Shown: positions 10,312 through 20,259 of the stretch, piece by piece | How the letters are laid out: every line of letters begins with the position of its first letter | Position numbering within the stretch: position 1 is the stretch's first letter | Source of the DNA: Amblyomma americanum | Taxonomy: Eukaryota; Arthropoda; Arachnida; Ixodida; Ixodidae | Assembly (NCBI RefSeq): GCF_052857255.1 | Contig: NC_135505.1 | Coordinates: forward strand, 132,604,967 to 132,668,966 | DNA length: 64,000 nt | Reading direction: 5' to 3' | Made by a program: the position numbers and the translations under genes | Notes under the pieces: model-generated | The model's input: the letters and a program-made list of their open reading frames with translations, nothing else | Told to the model about the DNA's origin: nothing | Databases searched by the model: none

Positions 10312-13300
10312 ATGTTTGTACCAGCATTCTTCAGCCTGTTGGTTATTCTTCACCTGGCGGTCGCTACCAAGCAGACTCCTCCGGTAACTCAATGCGCTGG
10401 TAACGAAGCTTATGTTCTTTTTAATAGCATTTGATCTCAAACACAGTGCGCACTGCTTAGCTTCTTCATTATTCGATATTCGCAATAAAGCAACCTTTTG
10501 TGCCCGTTAGCTCTGCAATGAGGGGCATGCATGGTCTTGTAGTTGGTCTCATTTTGTGCCATAAAAACCTGTGGCAATTTTCAAAAATTATATAAAGCGC
10601 ACTTAGGACAACAGACAAGGGAGACCAAACAACCCAAGCGCTTACTCGCAACTGCGCGTTTATTCGAGAAACACACAAAAGGAAGAAAAAATCACAAACA
10701 AAACAAAAGCCATCGCACAGGCGTGACAGGAAAAGTGCTCATACAGGTGCGTCAAGATAAGAAAACTCTCTTTCATGCAAAACCACCATAGGGTCGGCAA
10801 CACGCGTGTGCTGATTCTTTCGGATGTGATAGGCCTCTGAAATCTCTCTTGTCTGTTGTCCTAAGTGCGCTTTATATAATTTTTGAAAATGAAAAACCAA
10901 CTAGCTCAGATGTCAATTCTGCACCTGTGGCAATGTTAATGTGCTATTACGTGCATTGTTGGCCTTATATCTAGTTTATCTGTTCAGCAAAAGTGTTCAG
11001 CAATATTTTTACTGTCACGAAAAGTTACAAGCTGTTGTCTTCGAAAGCTCTTTAGGTTCCACAATCTCTCCTTATTTCACATAGAGCCCTCATAACACGT
11101 TTCTTTAAATCTATCTTTCTATTTGTACACATAAAGGTGGCACCATTTTTTAGTCAAAGATGCTAATATCCAGAAAAAGGCCGCGAATATCTCCTGTATG
11201 TCGAAGTTAATGATTTAATGTTGAAAATCTTGAAAAGTATTGTCTATCATATCTTTACGAGCAGGTCTAAGCACACGCACGTTTTTATGCTCACATGGTT
11301 CGTAAGTAGCAATGTGGCAGAACGTTCTCCTAATTATCAGTCCTCATAATGCACATCAAGAGCTCAAAACTACATCACTGCATGCGCACCTGGCTGCAAC
11401 TACGTTGGAAAAATATGAAGGCACCTGCAATTTTGCCGTCTATTGCATTCCTAGTAAACTTTGAACTTGAGCTCTTAACATTACAGGGCTAAAGCAAAGG
11501 TCGCCTCTCGACTGCTTTTCCGACGCGGTATATATGCTACTTTGGCACAGAGCAATGCCAGTCAAACAGCGTATTATTCCTTTGAAGCCTGGACAGTTTA
11601 AACTTGTTCACCTTAAAATTTGGACTAAGCTTTGAGTAAAGATCCTGTCGCTAGAAGTATTCCACTTATGAAAATACCGAAAAATCGAAAAGAAATAAAG
11701 CCTTAGTGTTACTGTGCATAGATCATGTTTGATTTGTGAAGCTTTTAGGTTAGAGCAAGTATGCGCTCATTGTCAGAGGTACTTTGAATTCCACCACGAT
11801 TCACTTAGAGAAAATTGAGTCTTTGTCGACTCATGTACCTAAGAAGTTCGAGACGACTCAGAAGCAAATCGCAAGCCAGATAGGTGCTATACGTACAGAA
11901 TTAGTCATTTGGTTTGCTTCCTCTGATATAATATTTTATTAAGCAGAGGGAATTGCTAGGTGTTGGGTTCTAATCAAAATTTTTGAGCATTAATTTCAAG
12001 ACGACAATTCTCAGCTTTCTCATCAACTAAAACTTTTGGAGTCTCAGAAGGAAAAAGCTACTCTATATCTAAGAACTGATGTACTCTGTATCTAAGATAT
12101 GATGTGATATCCCAACAAAGCTGCAACGGTAGATTGGTGTGCTAGATGCTTATAACGTTTTTTTTGTGTGTGTGTGTGTGAAACCAAAACATTTTGCTGA
12201 CAACTGAATAAAAGATCCTGCGCCATTTATTTCTCAGGGAATAACAAAACTATCGTCGAGATCCAGAGCGTCGTCGTCAAAGGCGCAAAGCTTGGCAAGA
12301 AGATAAAACTTGATGGCACTGTTCTCGTCGAGCAAGTTGTCGACCAACATCCAGTGCTGCAGTTGTCCTTCGCCAAGCCTAACGGCAAGAAGCTGCCCTG
12401 CGATCCGAGCGTGTTGCCATGGTAAGCATACAAGGTTTGACCAGCCATGTAGGCTAGGCTGTGGAAGATTTATTTAATGGTGCACAGCGCATCGCTTCGG
12501 TTCAAGTGCTGTTTGCATTATTCGTAGTTATATTATAGTAATATTATCAGGAGCAGTAGTTGCAATAATAATAGAATGAGTAGAAATAATAGGGTTGTTA
12601 GCAGCAGGTTTTGATTTATGGGAAGGAAGAGGAATTGCCGCACATTGTGGGCACTACAATTTCGCCACGCAACGATTGACGCTTTGATACTACTTGTTGG
12701 GAAAGAAGAAAGCAAGTGATAAGTGGAAGAAAGAATGAATTATCTAGATAAAAAATCGCAAAATAATTGTTCAGGGTTAGGAACAGGGATAGAGGCATAT
12801 TTCCGCACCAACCTGCTGCCTGGTGTGAAAGTTATTCCCGTGGACCGGCGAGCAGGTGCTCTCGAAAATTTAATCTTTTCGAAGTGGGCATGCGAGTCTT
12901 CTGGGGCTGTAAATAATGCTGCCTGTTAGGGGGGGGGGGGGGAGACAAAGCTCGCTATGTGAGAACTTCAAGGAAAGGTTTTGAGAGGTACGTATTGCTC
13001 AGAATATAGCATCTCCAAAGTTGGCCTAAACCCTTAAGTTGCGCGCGTATCCGCATTGCCCACCGCCTGTAAATAGCACCTTTATGTACAACGTCACACA
13101 CTAGAGCGCAGCAACAGCTCAAGCACAGACGATTACTTGAAACGGCTGTTTTATCACCAATACATTTAATCCGGCAACATTTTCCCATCCAAGTCCTAAA
13201 ATACACAAATAATTCATCTAAGCTGCCATAAACAGCCCTAACCTTTGTTATAGCAAACTTTTAGAGTTCCGAACTCGTAGGAGAAAGCGTTTCTTAAAAT

Positions 13301-16300
13301 CTTAGAATCCCATATCTATTCATTTTTAGCGTGCAGAGGCTTATCATCGTTAACACTGGCTCACCAGCTTGCTGATGGCGTCATGTGATGTGAAAATCTG
13401 GGGAAGTTTTTATGCTCAAATAAAAAGCACAATCCCAAAGTTCACCTCAAACACACGCTAGTACAATAGGGATCAACATACACTTAATTGAAAGCAATAC
13501 AGTATCTGTCCTTAATATGTGCAGTGGCATTGGGAAGACATTTCATGATGTACTGATCGCTGATGGGTAAAAAAATATTCTACCCTGAAAATAAAATTTC
13601 CGCCCAATCTAAGGCCGAAATTATTGTCCGGTAGAAAAAAAGAAGGCCTGCATATTTCATTCTATGCACATTTATCAACGAACATTTTTCTTTTGCTCTA
13701 CAACGACCAGAAACGCACTGGAATCGATCCCTCTGCGCTAATATTCTGATGTGGTTGAAATGCCGCTTGGTTCGAAACCCTGTAAAGATGTTCAAAGGTA
13801 TTAAATGTGACCTTCATTCGTCGGCTTTGACTCCGGTTCATCAGTATGGCGTCGATGTGTAGCTCGTTTATTCAGGTCAGTGGCATCAAGGTCGTGTTTT
13901 CACCACAACAGGCGTGACGTCATCCCTGGCAGCCTACGTCACTTGGACCAGCAACCAATCCCAAAGAGCCAAATCAACTGAAAACGAAACGAATAATTAC
14001 AAAATACAGCGCCTGTTCACGAACTTGTATTTGCCCAAATACTTCTGCAAATCCTAATTCTTTCAATATCCATTCATTCTATTTTCTTCCTTCTTCCAGC
14101 AAGCTGAACCTTTGTGACGGCACAACACACCAGGAAAAGGTACTGAACAAAGACTGGCACAACACGTGCCCCGTGCAACCAGGAACTTACTCAGCACACC
14201 TCTCTTTCCGTCTACCCAAAGGTGAAGAGGCTAAGGAGTATTTTGGGGTGAGTCCAGTGCGCGCATCATATGTATGTATTTGGTCCACCCATTGGCTGCA
14301 GGGATTGTGATGCTGAAGATGAAGTTCTGGCATGTGACATTCCGAATGGAATGCCGCTCGCCAATCCCGCACCAACTTTACCTGCGCAATAACAGCCACC
14401 CGCAAGCTATACCTAAAAAATTCGAGGAGGCTAGAGCTTTGCCTTTAAGAGTAGAGCGTGACAGCGTTACCCAGTTCCGTTCGTATCGCTTTCTCAATTA
14501 CCGAAGACCTATTAAGCGTACTCGTAATTACTCCTGTGCGCATCAGTGCACATCTGCAAGGGACTTCACCAAGTCGAAAACCGAAATAAATTCAGAAGTT
14601 CCCCTTTATCCAGCTTAAACCAACCAGCCTTTGTGGTCTATGGGTAACGAGCAGGGCATCTCTTTTTAAGGCAGCTGGTGAACCGTTTTTTGTTTTTTCG
14701 CGACGTCTCAGACCCGTTCTTGCGCACCGTGTGCCAGGTGAGGCTGCGGCGATTGCTGCCCGAGTTTGTTGTTTCCACAGAAGAGCTGTCGGGTGGAATT
14801 TTTGGTTACTACAAAGATATTGTAGCAACTGTTGTTTCTTTCAACGCGTTTTTCCAGCGATTATTTGTATAAAACTAAAAGAAAAAAGTTGTACCATGAT
14901 CTTTGTGATATTGTTTTCGCAGAGCCCATGTACAGGGCTTTGTACAGGGAAGGTCCGGGAGCTGATGTTTTAAAAAGGGTGAAGAAAATGCAGGTGCCAC
15001 CAGGAGTAAAGACCTTTTTTAAATTACACACCGGGACACTCCCAGTTAAAAAGTTTTTGGAGGCAAAGGATTCCTTTTTACCGTGGGGATCGAACTGCTT
15101 AATTTGTAAACAGCCTGAAACAATAGACCATGTTTTTTTTGCATTACTGGGAAGGGGTTTATTTTTGGGATGTGTTACAAAGGACAATAAAGAAAGAGCT
15201 ACCACTTGACGCGCAGGGAATTCGTTATTTAAGCACAGACAATGAGGATGGGGTACCATTTGATCTCATAATGCTCTTGGGCCTCCACTGTATATGGCGC
15301 TCCAGAATGGCAGGCTATTATTGTGACAAAGACGCACGACCTGCCCGAATTTATTTTCGGGAAAGAATGGACTGCTTTCTGGCCATCCAGAAAGCAGCTG
15401 CGGAGCCTCCCGAGTGGCTCTCGAGGCTAGAGCCGCTCTGTATGCTTCGTGAATTTTAGAATGACGAAGCCAGACTCATGCTGGCTGACCACGACAGTGT
15501 CTTATGTACATAGTGTTTTGTGTGTTTTTTGTTGAGCGTTTTTTGGTTAAATGTTATGAGCCAAAGCCAGGCAATAAAGAAAAAAAAGTCTATGGGTAAT
15601 GAGTATCGTGGTCGTCTCGCAATACGAAGGTCCTGGGTTCGAATCCCACTGTTCACGATGACGACACCAGCTTGACTACAAACACGGGACCTTTAACGCT
15701 GCGGTGTTAATAAGAGTTAATATCTAAACGTGATGTCCCCACATTAGTGATAATTCCGGCTTTTACTCTTACGCCTACAAAGCCGAGTTTGAAAGTTAAC
15801 AGGTGAGCTCTCGACAAGAACCAGCAATGCTGACCCTTGCCGCGAAAACGTAAGTTTTAGGTAATAAGCATTTCGCCCGCTTAAACAAGAATTTCATTCG
15901 AAATGAACAAGCAGGTTTAATTCGAAGTGGGGTCCTAATCAATTGTACTATATTTGTGGTGCCAGAAGTAGTTAAACGTACCCTTTTCCTACATAGCACC
16001 TTCAAATGTACTTGCATAGGCGCAAGGCTGAGGGTTCAATGCTCAAGGTTCAAGGTTATGTGCGCATTAGTTTCGATACAGATTTGTTTTTGATGGTGCG
16101 TGTTATTTTCCACTAGATTTTAGACAACGAAACCACATCAACTGCGGATCAGGCTGTAGTGCTGCAGCACGTTATTCGCCACATCTGTGGACAGCCTTCA
16201 CAAGACCGGCGCGTATTTACTGACCCTGACCTACTGCTGCAATTTCTGTAATTTTTTTTACGGATTGTCTTTTAGAAAAAAATTGGCATTACACGTCCCT

Positions 16301-17280
16301 GCGTTATGTTCGTCTGCTGAGGAAAAAGTGCACCGTACTTTGTTTTATTACATCCCGGGACATTGCGGGCTGCACGAAAGTGAACATGCCGATGCAGAGG
16401 CAAAGAGGTCACTCTTTGCAAGCCAGCTGCGGAATGCATTCCGAATGGCACTGGCGGGGCCACACACGCCTTCTTTCCGGCTTTATTAGGTGCACTACAG
16501 CGAGACACTGGGCTCAACGAGGCACCCGATATACACATCTTAAAAGGCTGGATCTGACCGTTACCTTTACCACTGCGCGTGGCATTCCGCGCAACCATAA
16601 AAGCCTCCTTCATACACTGAGACTGAATGTCGCTTTCACGTGGAAGGCCTTGCGTTTATTTAGCTCGCGTAGCTTTCACAGTGCTATTTATATGACGTCA
16701 GTGAGAGTATGGAGCATGTAATTCCTATACACCAGGTATCCAGGTATGTGCGCTCGAAAGATTGATGTTGGGCGCTTACTTGCCGCGTTTTGAGGGCAGG
16801 CCGCTCTCCGAAGACCTTGTACTGGGTGCTTAGTCGGAAAGATAGAACGCTCTCAAGGCAACGTAACGCTTGTTAATTTCTTACGCAACACGGCTCATGA
16901 CTGGCACTTATGACTGCGCGCAGTCCTGACGTTTCTGCATATATTTTTCATTCACATCGCCGCCTATCATAACCCTTTTTCTCCTCCTGCACCTCTGAGC
17001 ACATCGTCTTAGCAAACCAAGATAATGATCTCTCAGGGGAACCTCTCTGGCTTTCTCTCTGAATAAGCCTCTCTTTATACCCTTTGTGTGCGTGCAGATT
17101 GAGAGCAAATGGAGTACTGATAAAAAGTAATGACTATAATTGCTTAAGTGCTTTCGCTCATGTGGTATTGTTTCCCTTTCGCGTTTTCAGGATGGCAACA
17201 TCGTAGTCACGTTTAAGACTGTCAACGGAAACAAAGTTCTTGGTTGCTCATCTATCACCATAGCTATCGACGTCGACTAA
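10312..17280 (+). CDS. GM2 activator-like ML-domain protein, subtype A (GM2A-3), complete
   Basis: Four exons: 10312-10399, 12238-12421, 14100-14247 and 17191-17280 (stop TAA), encoding 169 residues. The signal peptide is MFVPAFFSLLVILHLAVA, then TKQTPPVTQC. Exon 2 encodes NNKTIVEIQSVVVKGAKLGK and ends with C84 and C91 (LPCDPSVLPC). Exon 3 begins KLNLCDGTTHQEK and has NTCPVQPGTY. Exon 4 encodes GNIVVTFKTVNGNKVLGC and ends AIDVD. All six family cysteines are kept, and one sequon (NKT) opens exon 2. The start was chosen because it gives the invariant 88-nt exon 1 and a hydrophobic leader; an upstream ATG at 10277 is out of frame. Intron 1 contains a terminal-inverted-repeat element. Intron 3, nearly 3 kb, holds two LINE fragments and is the longest intron of any intact gene here. 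Confidence 0.9.
10577..10890. mobile_element. 314-bp element with 48-bp terminal inverted repeats (MITE-like)
   Basis: The left arm (10577-10624) and the right arm (10843-10890) are inverted copies of ATTTTCAAAAATTATATAAA continuing into GCGCACTTAGGACAACAGAC, with a single mismatch over 48 bases. The inner 218 bases have no supported coding sequence. The arm identity implies a fairly recent insertion or recent correction between arms. No convincing target duplication is seen. It sits in intron 1 of GM2A-3. Confidence 0.75.
12929..12942 (+). repeat. Run of 14 G
   Basis: Homopolymer of G in intron 2 of GM2A-3; length is prone to assembly error. Confidence 0.9.
14625..15662 (+). repeat. tRNA-like sequence interrupted by a LINE
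   Basis: If the LINE at 14652-15587 and one target copy are removed, the flanks join into a tRNA-like block: TGGTCTATGGGTAATGAG (A-box-like region), then GGTCGTCTCGCAATACGAAG, then GGTCCTGGGTTCGAATCCCA with a good B box. It could be a tRNA-derived SINE head or a tRNA pseudogene. The acceptor stem is not clean, so a functional tRNA is unlikely. Confidence 0.55.
14652..15587 (+). mobile_element. 5'-truncated LINE fragment with zinc-knuckle RT tail, 16-bp target duplication
   Basis: The translation keeps the region after the reverse transcriptase core: KKMQVPPGVKTFFKLHTGTL, NCLICKQPETIDHVFF and, after a frameshift near 15140, HYWEGVYFWDVLQRTIKKEL through WRSRMAGYY. The C-x2-C-x5-H type cluster in LICKQPETIDH matches the zf-RVT domain. 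The frame ends near 15458, followed by a UTR with AATAAAG and a short poly(A). Flanking copies of GTCTATGGGTAAYGAG (14636-14651 and 15588-15603, one mismatch) are the target-site duplication. It lies in intron 3 of GM2A-3, in the same sense as the gene. It is inactive. Confidence 0.8.
16110..16735 (+). mobile_element. LINE fragment with RNase H domain
   Basis: Also in intron 3 of GM2A-3. One frame encodes YIPGHCGLHESEHADAEAKR, the typical end of the RNase H domain of I/Jockey/R1-like LINEs (IPGHxGxxGNExAD). Just upstream, in another frame, is RRVFTDPDLLLQ, resembling the VFTDSxAAL strand of the same domain. Downstream, SLLHTLRLNVAFTWK may be the C-terminal tail. Several frameshifts and stops show it is dead. 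Confidence 0.7.
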
Positions 17281-17395
17281 GGAAGAAGCGGCCTTAACAA
17301 TTCATGACACCACTGGACGAGCTCCATATGTACGACGTTAAGAATGAAGGTCAAGGCATCATCGGTTTTCACCTGTTACGAGTTACTGCGGTGTA

Positions 17396-17401
17396 AATAA
17401 A
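17396..17401 (+). terminator. Poly(A) signal AATAAA of GM2A-3
   Basis: AATAAA 116 bases after the stop codon, in the context GTAAATAAAG. Confidence 0.75.
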
Positions 17402-18149
17402 GTATTTGTACTCGTAATCGCTTAACAGACTTGTCCTTCTTTTTTAAGTGACCGCGGCTTACGACTCCTTCAGAAGAAAAAAACACTGTTGTCGCGTAGT
17501 CTAGTCAACTATACTCAGTCCTTCGTCACCTGGCTAGGGACAATTTTAGCTATATAGCCTGATGTCATGAAGACCCAAAAGACGCTCACTACGCGGAAAA
17601 AGATCTGATAAGAACAGCGTAATCAATTGAATATCAAGAATGCCTTGCGAAGAAATCTGTGCATGAATCTGGGCTGAGCCATTTATGGTCATTCATCCAG
17701 TTGGTCCTCAGCAACAAGGCTCATGACAGTACAGCTGAGGGCGTTGCCAGGATTGTGCCAGTAGATTTCATGTGGTGTATCCAGCGGGGAGCTCTCAAGC
17801 CCCACATTGAGAGCGAGTCCCAGATCTGACAATCACTTCTCTTCGTGAGCTGGAAGGAGTCCATGACCATATTTATGATCCATATAGGTGGTGTCACTGG
17901 CACTTGCTAGGCAAGAAATGATAGAATTCAATAATCCGCATTTATCATAGGAATAGTATTTGCCTTTTGGTTTCTTTTATTTTGGAAAGCGCTGGGTAAA
18001 TTCAATGGTGCGAATTGATGGGCCAGTTGTTTTACAGTTCACATCAACTGTGAGCTAGGAATCAACTGGCTCAGAAATAAACGATATCAATACCCACCTA
18101 GAGTCCTTTCAGCTGAAAGAGATCCGGATACCTCAAGTATATTAATCGC
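17402..18149. other. Intergenic stretch without recognised feature
   Basis: No coding pattern or known repeat recognised; probably old retroelement sequence leading into the LINE that follows. Confidence 0.4.
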
Positions 18150-19245
18150 ACATGCATTTTCGCAGACGATTGCATTCTTTATAAAGAAATGAAGTCCCAC
18201 GACGATCAAGTCACATTAAACAATGCAATTGGTCGAATAGCAAAATGGTGTCGAGAGTGGCAGATGACCCTGAATCTCGAGAAATCAGTGTGCATGACAG
18301 TATCAAGAAAAAAGAACCCGCTTCTTTTCTGGTATGAAGCCGAAAATGAACCTTTAAGAACAGTCCAAAAATACAAATACCCCGGTGTTGTCATCTCCTC
18401 TGACCTGAAATGGGATAAACATGTAGAATATATATCGTCAAAAGCACTTTCCGCTCTCTTTTCTCTTAAGCGATCAATACCGTCTGCCTCTCCCGATACC
18501 AAGATACTGGCATACCGTTCCATTGTCCTTCCTGTGCTCGAGTACAGCATCCTGTGTTGGTTTCCGCACACACAGAAATGCATAGATAAGATAGAAAGCG
18601 TCCAGCGGAAAGCAGTAGGGTTTATTTTTAACAAATATCAACGTAACGACTCCCCAACTGAACTCTTAAACGAGGTAAATCTCTCCACTATTAGTAACCG
18701 TGCCTGAGCCTCGCGCCTTAAATTCATCTTTCTCCTCTTAAACGGGTTTCTAAAAATAGATTCTGATCCCTACTTAGTTGGTTCACCAAAACGCAACGCC
18801 AGAACGAAAAATTCACAGCACTTAACAGAGTATAAATTTAATACTGGCACCTTTTGTTATTCATTTTTTCCGCAAGCGATTAAGGAATAGAATATGTTGT
18901 CTGGAAATGTTGTTAACTATGAATCTCTTAGCAGTTTTCTTTGAAACCTCTCATAATTGTTTATTTGAACTTTCTAGTCAGGCATTGCATGGGCTTTTTT
19001 TTCGTAAGCAATCTTTTTCCACACCGCGCTTTATATTGTGTTGCTTAATAATGCGCCATGTATTTTGAAACTGTCTCCCATGATTATCCCTTTTACAATG
19101 TTATTTCAGTTGTGTGAACCTGCTTTGTGATTTTTTTCTCTTTGTGACGTACCTAAAAAAGAAAACCAACCTGTCCACATTCCTGCAATAGCCTCGAAAG
19201 AGGCCAGCAGTATGTTCTAAATAAAATAAAAAAATAAAAATATAC
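18150..19245 (+). mobile_element. CR1/L2-type LINE, 3' half of reverse transcriptase and 3' UTR
   Basis: The frame begins with IFADDCILYKEMKSHDDQ, carrying the catalytic FADD motif, and continues through RIAKWCREWQMTLNLEKSV, YKYPGVVISSDLKWDKHV and SVQRKAVGFIFNKYQRNDS, the usual thumb and tail of CR1/L2 LINEs, to a stop near 18707. A UTR follows with GCCTCGAAAGAGGCCAGCAG and an AATAAAATAAA tail at about 19220-19245. It is 5'-truncated, but the last 170 residues are intact, so it is fairly young. It lies between GM2A-3 and GM2A-4. Confidence 0.8.
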
Positions 19246-19278
19246 AATATACGCTACTTACGGTACATACTATGGAAT

Positions 19279-19367
19279 AGAAAGAATTCAAAGCGCTACA
19301 GACGGGACAAGGTGAAAAAGGAGACACAACACACCTTGTCCCGTCTGTAGCGCTTTGAATTCTTTCT
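19279..19367. repeat. Perfect 36-bp inverted repeat hairpin
   Basis: Arms 19279-19314 and 19332-19367 are exact reverse complements (AGAAAGAATTCAAAGCGCTA continuing to CAAGGTG), separated by 17 bases. It is followed by ATGAACCAACTGGCCC. It pairs with a second hairpin at 19658-19743 in mirror arrangement. Confidence 0.9.
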
Positions 19368-19657
19368 GTCATGAACCAACTGGCCCGGCTGACTCCCCTC
19401 TTGGATACTATGAAATGTTTGTATGGTATGAAATTTTTGTGCACTATGAAATTTATGTTATCCTGAAAACTGACGATACGCAAGCATAAATATTCCGGAG
19501 TTATTACCGTTTTTGTGTCACAGAAAGCCGACATAGCAACTTATACCTTTTAGGGAAAACTTAAAAGCTTGAGTCAGCCAGCGTTACAATCCCGCTCTGG
19601 TAATACTCGTGTTTGGGTGAGTTGGTTCATCTCTGAAAGGGTATACGTACTTGCGCG

Positions 19658-19743
19658 AAGACGGGACACAACAAAGAAACACACACGACATGTACAAAGC
19701 GTACATGTGTGTGTTTGTGTGTTTCTTTGTTGTGTCCCGTCTT
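19658..19743. repeat. Second foldback hairpin sharing ACGGGACA arms
   Basis: Arms of about 40 bases (19658-19696 and 19701-19743) with a few mismatches, based on AAGACGGGACACAACAAAGA and its complement. It is preceded by GAGTTGGTTCATCTC at about 19618, the reverse complement of the sequence following the first hairpin. The pair may therefore be the ends of one foldback element. Confidence 0.8.
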
Positions 19744-19780
19744 GTTCGGCGATTGTGGATATACTGCATATTTCCGTCCC

Positions 19781-19955
19781 CGCCGTGATGGCTCAGGAGC
19801 CTTGGTGTACACCTGCTGGGCCAGAATACAGGCGAAATGAAAAAATGTTCGTGTGCTGTACGATGCCAGCACACGTTAATGAAGCCCCAGGCGGTTGATA
19901 AAATTCGGAGACGTCCACTACGGCGCTCCTGATAGTACCCGTCCAGTTTCAGAAC
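19781..19955 (+). mobile_element. Degenerate Ruka-like SINE, plus strand
   Basis: Starts with CGCCGTGATGGCTCAGGAGC (A-box region) and keeps weakened forms of the body: GTGTGCTGTACGATGCCAGC, CACGTTAATGAAGCCCCAGG and GTCCACTACGGCGCTCCTGA. The B box is largely lost. An old copy. Confidence 0.6.
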
Positions 19956-20200
19956 CTTGCATTCCGCAGTCTGTACCATATCATACTGGTCGGGCCTGAA
20001 CATCTGCGTCAGCAGCGGAACGCTTGGCGAGCTAGTCGCCTTTATTTTGGTGCTGTAATTGTTTTATGAAGTAATAAATGATGCAGGCTGGTGTCACGAG
20101 AGTTTCGGAATGCGTTAAAGAAGGGTTTTGTTCTTCATTTTTGACTGGAATGCAAGGGTCACTTCACGGTGTGACGCAGTCGGCATACGCGGGGCATAAG

Positions 20201-20210
20201 GTTTAAGAGG
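20201..20210 (+). promoter_or_regulatory. TATA-like box of GM2A-4
   Basis: GTTTAAGAGG about 55 bases before the start codon, matching the position of the GTTTAAAAGG motif of other B-type genes. Confidence 0.4.
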
Positions 20211-20259
20211 CGAGTGACATGCTCTCACTGTGTGGTCCGGGTTGGCATTCACAGTGGAG

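Noticed and set aside
10277..10387. Upstream ATG and short open frame before GM2A-3
   Set aside because: Probably above the transcription start implied by the TATA-like box, and out of frame with the protein.
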